Assembly (NCBI GenBank): GCA_965658445.1
Contig: CBFHSF010000013.1
Span: forward strand, 1 to 64,000
DNA from: CBFHSF01 sp965658445
GTDB lineage: Bacteria > Bacteroidota > Bacteroidia > Flavobacteriales > Schleiferiaceae
DNA: 64,000 bases
Direction of reading: 5' to 3'
In this document: piece by piece, positions 43,385 through 52,064 of the stretch
How the letters are laid out: each line of letters starts with the position of its first letter
Position numbering within the stretch: position 1 is the stretch's first letter
Made by a program: the position numbers and the translations under genes
The notes under the pieces: generated by a model
The model's database searches: none
What the model saw: the letters and a program-made list of their open reading frames with translations, nothing else
Told to the model about the DNA's origin: nothing

Positions 43385-45886
43385 TTACGATTGCAATACC
43401 TGGATTTTTCCCTTCCAGGTATCTTGCTCGCTGTGCATGAAAACCCCCTTGGTACGGAAAGTACCGTCTTGAGATCTTACCACACCCAAGCACTCGTATA
43501 CGTTATCGCCAGTTCTTTTGCAGTTGTCCGCAGTAAAGTAAAGGTTCTCTTGACCTTCAAAGATCTTAGAGGCGCCCTCGCCTTGGAAGAAACCGAAAAC
43601 TCCAGTTACTTCTGCGTTGTCAGAAATAGTGATTTTAACATCATTTCCGCGCAACTCAAAAACCTCTCCTTGGAATTCTACCTCAATAGTGTTGAATTCT
43701 ATAGAAGGCTGCTTTCCAACGTTAGACTCAAAGAAGCTCATGGTAGTTTCTACTTCTACCTCTTCAGCGTGATGTGCATCACCACCTGCGTGAATATGAG
43801 GAGCAATAATAAGAGATACGATAGACATCAACTTAATCAAGATGTTCATAGAAGGACCTGATGTATCCTTAAATGGATCACCCACTGTATCTCCTGTTAC
43901 AGAAGCTTTGTGAGGCTCAGAACCTTTGTACTCCATAGTACCGTTGATCTCAACTCCTTTTTCGAAAGACTTCTTAGCGTTGTCCCATGCACCACCGGCG
44001 TTGTTTTGGAAAATTCCCATCAATACACCTGATACCGTAACACCGGCTAAAAGACCTCCCAATACTTCGGGACCAAAAGCGAATCCTACTACGATGGGCA
44101 CCAACAATGCAATAGCACCGGGAGCAATCATCTCGCGGATAGAAGCTTTAGTAGAAATCTCAACACATTTGTCGTATTCTGGAGTCGCCTTGTATTCCAT
44201 AATTCCTGGAATCTCTTTGAACTGGCGTCTTACTTCTTGAACCATGTCCATTGCTGCTCTACCTACTGCGGCAATCGCCAAGGCAGAGAAGATAAATGGA
44301 ATCATCGCTCCAACGAAGAGACCTGCCAATACATCAGCTTTGTAAATATCAATAGAATCAATCCCTGCAATTCCTACGTAAGCAGCAAAAAGTGCCAAGG
44401 CTGTCAAGGCAGCAGAAGCAATTGCAAATCCTTTTCCTGAGGCAGCAGTAGTGTTACCTACGGCATCCAGGATATCTGTACGACCTCTAACCTCTTCGGG
44501 AAGACCGCTCATCTCAGCAATACCTCCGGCGTTGTCAGCAATGGGTCCAAAGGCATCAATAGCCAATTGCATTGCAGTCGTTGCCATCATACCGGCAGCG
44601 GCAATTGCCACACCGTACAATCCGGCCATTTCAAAAGAAGAGTAGATACCTATGGCCAATACGATAATGGGAATCACTGTAGATTCCATACCGATAGAAA
44701 GACCACCGATAATGTTGGTGGCGTGTCCTGTAGAGGACTGCTTAACAATCGAAAGAACAGGACGCTTACCCATTGCAGTGTAGTGCTCTGTTACAATACT
44801 CATCAAAGCACCTACAACCAATCCAATCATGATGGCGTAGAACACACCGTCTTTTGTGAATTCAAATCCGCGAATGTTCATCGCGTCTGGCAACATCCAG
44901 TTCACTAAGAAGTAAGAAGAAATGGCAACAAATACCATAGAGCTCCAGTTTCCGATGTTCAATGCTTTTTGTACGTTTCCGTCCTCGCCAGAAATTCTAA
45001 CGAACATGGTTCCGATAATAGAGAAGATCAATCCCAATCCTGCAATTACCATTGGCAACAAGATGGGAGCGATTCCTCCAAAGTTGTCCATTGATTCGAT
45101 CTCACGACCCAATACCATGGTAGCCAAAATAGTGGCTACATAAGAACCGAATAGGTCAGCACCCATACCGGCAACATCCCCAACGTTATCTCCTACGTTA
45201 TCAGCAATTGTAGCAGGGTTTCTAGGATCGTCCTCAGGAATACCCGCTTCTACTTTACCTACGAGGTCAGCACCTACGTCGGCAGCTTTTGTGTAAATAC
45301 CTCCACCCACACGAGCGAAGAGTGCAATAGACTCAGCACCTAAAGAGAATCCCGCAAGAACCTCAAGGGCTTTTTCCATTTCGATGCCGTTTACAGAGGC
45401 ACCCGTATTAACAACGTATAAGTTATAGAACACAATAAAGAGGGAACCCAATCCCAATACGGCCAAACCGGCTACACCCAATCCCATTACAGTACCTCCT
45501 GTAAAAGAAACCTTAAGCGCTTTGGCAAGAGATGTTCTCGCAGCTTGTGTAGTACGAACGTTTGACTTGGTGGCGATATTCATTCCAATCCATCCTGCGA
45601 ATGCAGAAAAGAAGGCTCCAATCACAAAAGAAAGTGCGATGATAGGGCTTGAGCTTTCTACCAAACTACCAGACCATCCCAATAATATGGCTGCGATTAC
45701 AACGAAAATCGACAATACCTTCCATTCTGCTTTGAGAAAGGCCATGGCTCCGTCAGCAATGTGCTTAGCAAGGCTAGCCATTTTCTCTTCTCCTACTTCC
45801 TGAGAAGATACCCATCGCGATTTTACAATCATCACGAGAAGTCCGACAAGTCCCAAAATGGGGACAATGTAATAGAACTGTTCCAT
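43385..45886 (-). CDS. hppA: Membrane-bound pyrophosphatase HppA with added C-terminal domain
   Basis: HppA couples pyrophosphate hydrolysis to H+ or Na+ export. The first 700 residues are the usual core of about 16 helices, with GGGIYTKAADVGADLVGK, EDDPRNPATIADNVGDNVGD and DTVGDPFKDTSGPS. The motif GNTTAASGKGF has Ala at the position that marks the K+-dependent subfamily (Lys in the independent one). H+ versus Na+ cannot be decided from what I can read. About 133 residues follow the last helix: a His/Glu-rich start (HIHAGGDAHHAEE) and a beta-rich segment (FNTIEVEFQGEVFELRG). In known M-PPases the C-terminus faces outside, so this tail would be periplasmic. Confidence 0.93.
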   Translation of the reverse strand: MEQFYYIVPILGLVGLLVMIVKSRWVSSQEVGEEKMASLAKHIADGAMAFLKAEWKVLSIFVVIAAILLGWSGSLVESSSPIIALSFVIGAFFSAFAGWIGMNIATKSNVRTTQAARTSLAKALKVSFTGGTVMGLGVAGLAVLGLGSLFIVFYNLYVVNTGASVNGIEMEKALEVLAGFSLGAESIALFARVGGGIYTKAADVGADLVGKVEAGIPEDDPRNPATIADNVGDNVGDVAGMGADLFGSYVATILATMVLGREIESMDNFGGIAPILLPMVIAGLGLIFSIIGTMFVRISGEDGNVQKALNIGNWSSMVFVAISSYFLVNWMLPDAMNIRGFEFTKDGVFYAIMIGLVVGALMSIVTEHYTAMGKRPVLSIVKQSSTGHATNIIGGLSIGMESTVIPIIVLAIGIYSSFEMAGLYGVAIAAAGMMATTAMQLAIDAFGPIADNAGGIAEMSGLPEEVRGRTDILDAVGNTTAASGKGFAIASAALTALALFAAYVGIAGIDSIDIYKADVLAGLFVGAMIPFIFSALAIAAVGRAAMDMVQEVRRQFKEIPGIMEYKATPEYDKCVEISTKASIREMIAPGAIALLVPIVVGFAFGPEVLGGLLAGVTVSGVLMGIFQNNAGGAWDNAKKSFEKGVEINGTMEYKGSEPHKASVTGDTVGDPFKDTSGPSMNILIKLMSIVSLIIAPHIHAGGDAHHAEEVEVETTMSFFESNVGKQPSIEFNTIEVEFQGEVFELRGNDVKITISDNAEVTGVFGFFQGEGASKIFEGQENLYFTADNCKRTGDNVYECLGVVRSQDGTFRTKGVFMHSEQDTWKGKIQVLQS

Positions 45887-45904
45887 CTTTATTTTTTTAT
45901 TTTT

Positions 45905-45940
45905 TTAAAAAAAGAAACCCCTTCCATTTTGTGGAAGGGG
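45905..45940 (-). terminator. Terminator of pdhB
   Basis: CCCCTTCCA pairs with TGGAAGGGG around 5 bases. On the minus strand TTTCTTTTTTT follows. It ends about 20 bases before the hppA start and begins only 2 bases past the hppA -7 box. Confidence 0.8.
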
Positions 45941-45942
45941 CA

Positions 45943-45950
45943 CAAATATA
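45943..45950 (-). promoter_or_regulatory. -7 box of hppA
   Basis: TATATTTG on the minus strand matches TAnnTTTG. The predicted start site falls inside the pdhB terminator hairpin. Confidence 0.5.
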
Positions 45951-45989
45951 ATGAGCTTTTTTTATCTGAAAGCCTAATCCGAAACCAAT

Positions 45990-46967
45990 TTAGATGTATA
46001 GAACATCTTTTACCGCTTCTATAACTCGTGGAGTATTAGGCAAAAAGGCCTCCATCAAAGAAGGAGCGTAGGCTGCGGGCGTATCTGCGGTTGTAATTCT
46101 GCGGACAGGAGCATCCAAGTAATCAAAGGCGTGACGCTGAATGTGGTAGGTCAATTCTGTGGCAATAGAACCCAAAGGCCAAGCCTCTTCAACAACGACT
46201 AGGCGGTTTGTTTTCTTAACGGACTCCACAATGGTTGCGTAATCGATAGGTCTTACGGTTCTCAAATCGATAACCTCTGCCTGGATTCCGTCTTTGGCCA
46301 ATTCTTCTGCCGCTTGCAAAGCCACTTTCATGATTTTTCCGAAAGACACAATGGTAACGTCCTTACCTTCTCTCTTGATGTCCGCAACACCCAATGGCAA
46401 GATGTATTCGCCTTCAGGCACTTCCATTTTGTCTCCGTACATCTGCTCAGACTCCATAAAGATCACGGGATCCTCATCGCGAATGGCAGACTTGAGAAGT
46501 CCTTTGGCATCGTAAGGATTAGAAGGCACTACTACTTTGAGTCCTGGACAGTTTGCATACCAGCTCTCAAAGGCTTGTGAGTGCGTTGCCGCCAATTGGC
46601 CAGCACTCGCTGTTGGTCCTCTAAATACGATGGGAATATTAAATTGACCACCAGACATCTGACGCATCTTGGCTGCGTTGTTGATGATCTGATCAATGGC
46701 CACCATAGAAAAGTTAAAGGTCATGAATTCAACGATGGGTCTTAAGCCATTCATGGCAGCTCCCACGCTAATTCCGGCAAAACCCAACTCAGAAATTGGG
46801 GTATCAATCACCCTCTTGGCTCCGAACTCATCCAGCATACCTTTTGATGCCTTGTAAGCACCGTTGTATTCTGCAACTTCTTCACCCATTAAATAGATGC
46901 TCTCATCTTTGCGCATCTCCTCGCTCATAGCCTCAGCTACAGCCTCTCTAAATTGAATGGTTCTCAT
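45990..46967 (-). CDS. pdhB: Pyruvate dehydrogenase E1 component, beta subunit
   Basis: The 325-residue protein is the beta subunit of the thiamine-diphosphate E1 enzyme. Motifs are MGEEVAEYNGAYKASKGM, RVIDTPISELGFAGISVGAA, FNFSMVAIDQI, RGPTASAGQLAATHSQ and the C-terminal VVVEEAWPLGSIATEL. The alpha subunit and E2/E3 are not adjacent, so the gene is transcribed alone with its own promoter box and terminator. Branched-chain 2-oxoacid E1 beta is an alternative, but the sequence reads as the pyruvate type. Confidence 0.9.
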   Translation of the reverse strand: MRTIQFREAVAEAMSEEMRKDESIYLMGEEVAEYNGAYKASKGMLDEFGAKRVIDTPISELGFAGISVGAAMNGLRPIVEFMTFNFSMVAIDQIINNAAKMRQMSGGQFNIPIVFRGPTASAGQLAATHSQAFESWYANCPGLKVVVPSNPYDAKGLLKSAIRDEDPVIFMESEQMYGDKMEVPEGEYILPLGVADIKREGKDVTIVSFGKIMKVALQAAEELAKDGIQAEVIDLRTVRPIDYATIVESVKKTNRLVVVEEAWPLGSIATELTYHIQRHAFDYLDAPVRRITTADTPAAYAPSLMEAFLPNTPRVIEAVKDVLYI

Positions 46968-47001
46968 GAATAGAAAATCAATAATTTGTTGGATTGATGG
47001 G

Positions 47002-47009
47002 CAAAAATA
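47002..47009 (-). promoter_or_regulatory. -7 box of pdhB
   Basis: TATTTTTG on the minus strand matches TAnnTTTG, about 35 bases before the ATG. Confidence 0.5.
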
Positions 47010-47226
47010 GTAATTACTTTGGAAGGATTTTAGGCTTTGGGTATTTCTCTTAAAAATCCTTTGAATTTTGATTTTCTCGAAAAAATCACATTTTCAATTA
47101 ATTATGTATGCATAATATTTTATTTGCTCGCCTATTTTGGTTATTTTCGTGCCGATAGAAAACGTAAATCACACGCAAGAAGGCCCCCTATTCACCCTTC
47201 TTCGCACACAAACAAATAATAGATAA

Positions 47227-47973
47227 ATGAAAATTTTAGTTTGTATTAGTCATGTCCCCGACACGACTTCTAAAATTAACTTCAAGGACAACAACACGGC
47301 GTTTGACACAGCCGGCGTACAGTTCGTAATCAATCCCTACGATGAGTTCTCTTTGACTCGCGCCATGTGGATGAAGGAAAAACAAGGTGGAACCGTAACC
47401 GTGGCAACGGTTGGAGACGCTTCTGTAGAGCCTACTATGAGAAAGGCCTTGGCCATCGGTGCCGACGACGCCATTCGCATTGACGCGCAGCCAACCGATG
47501 GTTTTTACGTAGCCTCTCAGCTCGCTCACGTAGCGAAAGAGGGTGGATACGACATGATTTTGTGTGGACAAGAGAGCATTGACTACAACGGTGGTCAGGT
47601 TCCAGGAATGATCGCAGCTCTTTTGGATCTTCCCTTTGTTAACGCATGTGTAGGATTGGAAATTGACGGTGGAAACGCCACGGCTATCCGCGAAATTGAC
47701 GGAGGAAAAGAAACCCTTTCTGCTTCTCTACCTCTAGTAATCGGAGGAAAAAAAGGTTTGGTAGAGGAAAGCGACCTTCGCATTCCCAACATGCGCGGTA
47801 TTATGACGGCGAGAACCAAGCCTCTTAATGTAGTTCCTGCTGTGGATGCCAATGCGCAGACAACAGCCACTGAATTTGCCAAGCCAGCGCCTAAGGCTGC
47901 TGTTAAATTGGTAGACGCAGACAACGTTGCCGAATTGGTTAACCTTCTTCACACAGAAGCTAAGGTAATCTAA
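47227..47973 (+). CDS. etfB: Electron transfer flavoprotein, beta subunit
   Basis: EtfB with EtfA passes electrons from acyl-CoA dehydrogenases to the quinone pool. The 248-residue protein starts KILVCISHVPDT and has the AMP-binding pattern of the beta subunit: NPYDEFSLTRAMWMKE, ATVGDASVEPTMRKALAIGADDAIRI and CGQESIDYNGGQVPGMIAALL. Upstream, TATTTTCG (47142-47149) is a near match to a -7 box. etfA follows after 46 bases. Confidence 0.95.
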   Translation: MKILVCISHVPDTTSKINFKDNNTAFDTAGVQFVINPYDEFSLTRAMWMKEKQGGTVTVATVGDASVEPTMRKALAIGADDAIRIDAQPTDGFYVASQLAHVAKEGGYDMILCGQESIDYNGGQVPGMIAALLDLPFVNACVGLEIDGGNATAIREIDGGKETLSASLPLVIGGKKGLVEESDLRIPNMRGIMTARTKPLNVVPAVDANAQTTATEFAKPAPKAAVKLVDADNVAELVNLLHTEAKVI

Positions 47974-48019
47974 GGTCTATTCCTCAATTAATTAGTCACA
48001 CAGTAAAACAACATATATA

Positions 48020-48979
48020 ATGTCTGTATTAGTTTTTGCAGAATCTTGGGACGGAGCGTTTAAGAAGGCCACTTTTGAAGCCGTAGGTTACGCTGCCCAT
48101 ATCGCACAACAAAAAGGTACCTCCACTACGGCTGTAGTTTTGGGACCACTCACCGATGACGCCAGTACTTTGGGTCAGTACGGTGCCAATAAAGTAATTC
48201 ACGCAGAAGGCGTTTCTTCTGTTAACGGAAAAGTTTACGCTGAGACTTTGGCAGCCATTGCCGAAGCAGAGGGTGCGGATACCGTAGTTATCTCTGGAAG
48301 CTTTACCGGAAAAACTGTAGCTCCTATTGCCGCAGTAAAAATGGGCGCAGCGCTTATTACCAACGCCGTTGAGTTGCCATCTTCGGTTTCTCCCATAACG
48401 GTAAAAAGAGGATCTTTCTCTTCTAAGGCCTTTGCTACTTACCAAGCCAATGCGGATAAAGTAATTATTTCTATCACTCCTAACTCTGTAGGTGTAGGTG
48501 CCGCTTCGGGAGACTCTGCTGCTGTAGAAAGCGCTGGCGTTTCTGGATCTGCTGATACCACTCAACAGAGCTTGGACAAGGCACAAGGAAAAATTCCATT
48601 GCCAGAAGCAGAACTAGTTGTATCTGCCGGTCGCGGTCTTAAAGGACCTGAGAACTGGGGAATGGTAGAAGACCTCGCAGAACTTTTGGGAGCCGGAACA
48701 GCCTGTTCTAAACCCGTTTCTGATATTGGTTGGAGACCTCACACTGAGCACGTTGGACAGACAGGTATTGCCATCCGTCCCAACTTGTACATTGCCATTG
48801 GAATCTCAGGAGCCATCCAGCACTTGGCAGGAGTTTCTAACTCTAAGACCATTGTAGTAATCAACAATGACCCTGAAGCTCCTTTCTTTAAGGCTGCTGA
48901 TTACGGAATTGTAGGCGATGCATTTGACGTAGTCCCTAAATTAACCGAAGCGATTCGTCAATTGAAAGCCAACAACTGA
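48020..48979 (+). CDS. etfA: Electron transfer flavoprotein, alpha subunit
   Basis: The 319-residue subunit carries the FAD. The C-terminal FAD domain has VVSAGRGLKGPENWGMVEDL, VGQTGIAIRPNLYIAIGISG, QHLAGVSNSKTIVVINNDP and APFFKAADYGIVGDAF, all hallmarks of EtfA. The N-terminal half packs on EtfB. The stop is 13 bases before the bifunctional nuclease gene, whose promoter box overlaps the etfA stop. Confidence 0.96.
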   Translation: MSVLVFAESWDGAFKKATFEAVGYAAHIAQQKGTSTTAVVLGPLTDDASTLGQYGANKVIHAEGVSSVNGKVYAETLAAIAEAEGADTVVISGSFTGKTVAPIAAVKMGAALITNAVELPSSVSPITVKRGSFSSKAFATYQANADKVIISITPNSVGVGAASGDSAAVESAGVSGSADTTQQSLDKAQGKIPLPEAELVVSAGRGLKGPENWGMVEDLAELLGAGTACSKPVSDIGWRPHTEHVGQTGIAIRPNLYIAIGISGAIQHLAGVSNSKTIVVINNDPEAPFFKAADYGIVGDAFDVVPKLTEAIRQLKANN

Positions 48980-48987
48980 TACCTTTG
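48980..48987 (+). promoter_or_regulatory. -7 box of the bifunctional nuclease gene (leaderless)
   Basis: TACCTTTG matches TAnnTTTG and overlaps the etfA stop region. Only 5 bases separate it from the ATG at 48993. Confidence 0.55.
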
Positions 48988-48992
48988 TACTT

Positions 48993-49574
48993 ATGCACAA
49001 GGTACCGTTGACCATAAAAGGGTTGTCATATAGCGAACGACAAACAGGAGCGTATGCCCTGTTGTTGGGCGAAGAAAATGGGCCTCGAAAACTTCCGATT
49101 ATCATCGGTGGGTTCGAGGCCCAATCTATTGCCATTGCCTTAGAAAAAATGGTAAATCCACCCAGACCCCTGACTCACGACCTATTCAAGAACATTGCGG
49201 ACTCATTAGAAATTCGCGTTGAAGAAGTGATCATTCACGACATCAAAGACGGCGTTTTCTTTTCTAACCTCATTTGCTTCCAAGGAGGAAAGCAGTTGGT
49301 GGTAGATTCTAGGCCTTCTGATGCGGTGGCGTTAGCCATCCGATTTAACTGCCCCATTTATACTACCGAGGAGGTCTTGGACAAGGCCGGTTTGATTTTG
49401 GAAAAGGAGGATGACAAATCTGCCATTCACATCGCACCCAAAACGGAAGCCAAACCCGACAAACCTTCAACCTCTCTCAAGGACCTAGAAAAGCAATTAG
49501 AGGAGGCGGTAAAAAATGAAGATTACGAAAAGGCGGCAGCCCTAAGAGACCAGATTTCCAAATGGGGAAAGTAA
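48993..49574 (+). CDS. Bifunctional nuclease family protein (BFN + UVR motif)
   Basis: The 193-residue protein has an N-terminal BFN domain (DUF151/PF02577): RQTGAYALLLGEENGPRKLP, IIGGFEAQSIAIALE, RPLTHDLFKN and VDSRPSDAVALAIRF. The C-terminus is a UvrB/UvrC-like helical hairpin (LEEAVKNEDYEKAAALRDQI). Plant and archaeal relatives have RNase and DNase activity; the bacterial role is unclear. It overlaps the next gene by 13 bases. Confidence 0.9.
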   Translation: MHKVPLTIKGLSYSERQTGAYALLLGEENGPRKLPIIIGGFEAQSIAIALEKMVNPPRPLTHDLFKNIADSLEIRVEEVIIHDIKDGVFFSNLICFQGGKQLVVDSRPSDAVALAIRFNCPIYTTEEVLDKAGLILEKEDDKSAIHIAPKTEAKPDKPSTSLKDLEKQLEEAVKNEDYEKAAALRDQISKWGK

Positions 49575-49927
49575 AATCCACTTTCATCGCATTCCTTTCA
49601 GTCTTGCTCTTTGTGCAATGCAATGAATCCTATACGCAGCAAGGAAGCTATTCTTTTGATTACATCCGCAATACAGACGGAAAGGATTTACTTCCCATTG
49701 ACCCTTCTGACAGCCTAATTATTAACCGCGACTCATTTGGTTATTTCTTGTTAGCAAAAGACTCATTATTTGCTTCTGGCCAGTGGAATTTTAAATCCAA
49801 TACTCTTACATTTGAGTATTCTCAACCTACGGATACCACACGTCATTACGAGGTGGTTACGTGGGACGCTGACGCACTCGTCATCAAAGAGAACAACGTG
49901 ATATTTGGGTTTAAAAGAAAGCAATGA
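49562..49927 (+). CDS. Small lipoprotein, unknown function
   Basis: The 121-residue protein has a signal with a lipobox-like FVQC (cysteine about residue 20). A beta-rich body follows (GSYSFDYIRNTDG, GQWNFKSNTLTFEYS), resembling small lipocalin-like or META-like lipoproteins, but I do not recognise a family. It is embedded between the nuclease gene (13-base overlap) and thyA (4-base ATGA overlap), so it is surely co-translated with them. Confidence 0.7.
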   Translation: MGKVKSTFIAFLSVLLFVQCNESYTQQGSYSFDYIRNTDGKDLLPIDPSDSLIINRDSFGYFLLAKDSLFASGQWNFKSNTLTFEYSQPTDTTRHYEVVTWDADALVIKENNVIFGFKRKQ

Positions 49928-50829
49928 AGGCATACCACGATTTACTGCAGCACATACTAGACAACGGAACGGTAAAAGACGATAGAACCGGAGTAGGAAC
50001 TCTCTCTACGTTTGGATATCAAATGAGATTTGACCTGTCAGAAGGCTTCCCTTTGGTAACCACAAAAAAGCTTCACCTAAAGTCTATTATTCATGAATTG
50101 CTGTGGTTCTTGGATGGAGACACCAACATCAAATACCTCGTGGAAAACGGCGTCAACATTTGGAATGATTGGCCCTTCCAGAAATACGTTACTGACATGG
50201 GACTAGAAGAGTCTCTCCCCAAATACTCACCCGAGTGGAAGGCAGAGATGAAGTCCTTTGTAGAAAAGGTAAAAACAGAACCAGGCTTTGCCGAAAAATG
50301 GGGTGAATTAGGACCTGTATACGGTCGCCAGTGGAGAGACTTCAATGGGTTTGATCAAATCAAATGGGTTTCGGAAGAAATCAAACGCAATCCCATGAGT
50401 CGTCGTCTTATTGTTTCTGCTTGGAACGCTTCAGAAATTGAAGAGATGGCCAAGGCGGGATTGCCCCCTTGTCACACCATGTTCCAATTTTACGTATCCA
50501 ATGGAAAACTGAGCTGTCAGTTGTACCAAAGATCTGCGGATACTTTCTTAGGCGTACCCTTTAACATCGCGAGCTATGCATTGCTGACCATGATGATGGC
50601 GCAGGTTACGGGATTGGAGCCGGGAGAATTTGTTCACACCTTTGGTGACGTTCACCTCTACTCCAACCACATTGACCAGGCTAAAGAGCAATTGTCAAGA
50701 GATTTAAGATCGCTTCCTACTCTCAATATAAACCCTTCTGTAAAGAGCATTTTTGACTTTACATTTGACGATTTTGAATTGGTAGGCTACGATCCTCATC
50801 CACATATCAAAGCAGCGGTTGCTGTTTAA
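49924..50829 (+). CDS. thyA: Thymidylate synthase
   Basis: ThyA methylates dUMP with methylene-tetrahydrofolate. The 301-residue protein has DDRTGVGTLSTFGYQMRFDL, GPVYGRQWRDF, the catalytic Cys183 in AGLPPCHTMFQFYV, QRSADTFLGVPFNIASYA and HTFGDVHLYSNH. About 37 residues are inserted between residues 85 and 125 compared with the E. coli enzyme, as in the longer Lactobacillus-type proteins. The dihydrofolate made by ThyA is recycled by FolA, encoded next. Confidence 0.97.
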   Translation: MKAYHDLLQHILDNGTVKDDRTGVGTLSTFGYQMRFDLSEGFPLVTTKKLHLKSIIHELLWFLDGDTNIKYLVENGVNIWNDWPFQKYVTDMGLEESLPKYSPEWKAEMKSFVEKVKTEPGFAEKWGELGPVYGRQWRDFNGFDQIKWVSEEIKRNPMSRRLIVSAWNASEIEEMAKAGLPPCHTMFQFYVSNGKLSCQLYQRSADTFLGVPFNIASYALLTMMMAQVTGLEPGEFVHTFGDVHLYSNHIDQAKEQLSRDLRSLPTLNINPSVKSIFDFTFDDFELVGYDPHPHIKAAVAV

Positions 50830-50868
50830 TCCCCCTTTAATTACAACTCGCTACAACTCCCCTGAACT

Positions 50869-51357
50869 ATGAAAATTTCTCTCATTGTTGCGGTGGCGCA
50901 AAACCAGGTAATTGGCAAGGACAATGATTTGATTTGGCATTTGCCAGATGACCTCAAGCACTTTAAGGCCAAAACCAAGGGACATACGATCATCATGGGC
51001 CGAAAGACCTTTGAATCCATTGGGTCAAGGCCTCTTCCCTACAGAGAGAATATTGTGATTTCACGAAGCGAACAAACTCCCGTTGATGGGGTCGTGTTTG
51101 TAAAATCCATTGAGGAGGCACTCGAAAAATCCTCTGACCAAGAACCCTTTATCGTGGGGGGTGCGGAAATTTACCGACGCTCCATGGACAAGATTGACGT
51201 AATGGAAATCACCCGTGTTCACGCGGACTTTGAAGGAGATACCACCTTCCCTACTTTCGACGATACAGAATGGGAGTTGACTCACGATGAACTGCACGAA
51301 AAGGATGAGAAGCATGCTCATTCGTTTTCTTTCCAGACTTGGGTGAGGAAGAAATAA
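50869..51357 (+). CDS. folA: Dihydrofolate reductase
   Basis: FolA reduces dihydrofolate to tetrahydrofolate with NADPH. The 162-residue protein has the N-terminal strand ISLIVAVAQNQVIGKDNDL, the active-site segment IWHLPDDLKHFK (catalytic Asp), TIIMGRKTFESIG and FIVGGAEIYR. It starts at ATG 50869, 39 bases after thyA. Confidence 0.96.
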   Translation: MKISLIVAVAQNQVIGKDNDLIWHLPDDLKHFKAKTKGHTIIMGRKTFESIGSRPLPYRENIVISRSEQTPVDGVVFVKSIEEALEKSSDQEPFIVGGAEIYRRSMDKIDVMEITRVHADFEGDTTFPTFDDTEWELTHDELHEKDEKHAHSFSFQTWVRKK

Positions 51358-51470
51358 GGAGCAGGTAACGGGGAATAGGCAACGGGGAACAGGTTTGATT
51401 TACACAAATTCCTAAAGGCACTTTCTGCCTGGGGCTGCACCCAATCTCGACATTAGTCGAGAGTAAGCAT

Positions 51471-51511
51471 TGAGTGGTGAGTGGTGAGTGGTGAGTGGTG
51501 AGTGGTGAGTG
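51471..51511. repeat. Heptamer tandem repeat (TGAGTGG)5.9
   Basis: Five perfect units of TGAGTGG plus a sixth lacking its last base run from 51471 to 51511. No spacers are present, so this is a microsatellite, not a CRISPR. Confidence 0.95.
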
Positions 51512-51740
51512 AAAATACTATTTACTACTTACGACTCACTATTTACTTTCCATCAGGGGCCACACCCCTGTCCCCGGTCTCAAGCTACGATTTTCGCGAT
51601 AGACAAACCGTCAAGTAACCGTTTTCAGACGACACAATTCTCCTACCGAAAATTCCACGATAACCGAAAAAATGGACTCGGCTACAATCGATTGTTTTGC
51701 GACTATTTGGTTTTCGGGTTGTAACTTCAGCTGGGGCGGT

Positions 51741-51756
51741 CCCGATAATTATCGGG
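51741..51756. repeat. Perfect 16-base palindrome CCCGATAATTATCGGG
   Basis: The two halves are exact inverse complements without a spacer. It is flanked by further G and C runs (GGGG-TAGATT-CCCC). Confidence 0.85.
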
Positions 51757-52006
51757 GGTAGATTCCCCGGCTAAGACATCTTGAATCGGCTTCATCCGAA
51801 TACAATTGATTAAATGACGCTTTGTGGTTCCTTGTTTTGTAAATTGAAATGGGGAGGGCGTGGCACACGCCCCGGCTTTTCAATCTACAGCCGAGTACTA
51901 ACGAATGCAACCGATTATCAGGAGTATTTAGTTCGGAGAAATTCCGAAATTCACTTGGGGTGGGACCGCCAGTCCCCAAACAGATGCCCGATGCCTGAAA
52001 CCCGAC

Positions 52007-52034
52007 AAAAAAACCCCCGATTTCTCGAGGGGTT
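52007..52034 (-). terminator. Terminator of clpX
   Basis: On the minus strand AACCCC-T-CGA-GAAA-TCG-GGGGTT forms a stem with one bulged T and a GAAA tetraloop. Seven T follow. It lies about 30 bases after the clpX stop. Confidence 0.8.
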
Positions 52035-52064
52035 CTGCAAATATTGTTGACCAATTATCCGAAA

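Larger units (their letters stand above)
51358..52064. other. Non-coding, palindrome-rich intergenic region
   Basis: The 707 bases show no convincing gene. Contents in order: a 14-base near-duplicate (AACGGGGAATAGG and AACGGGGAACAGG), the heptamer array at 51471-51511, and four GC-rich palindromes at 51554-51570, 51741-51756, 51856-51872 and 51962-51976. The clpX terminator is at 52007-52034. Such a stretch is unusual in this compact segment and looks like dispersed repeat material. Confidence 0.65.

Noticed and set aside
51471..51511. Heptamer array considered as a CRISPR
   Set aside because: There are no spacers, units are only 7 bases and no cas genes are present.
51749..52054. Open frame of 101 codons on the minus strand in the palindrome-rich gap
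   Set aside because: It runs through three palindromes and the clpX terminator, has no family resemblance and an odd composition. It is best explained as a chance frame.
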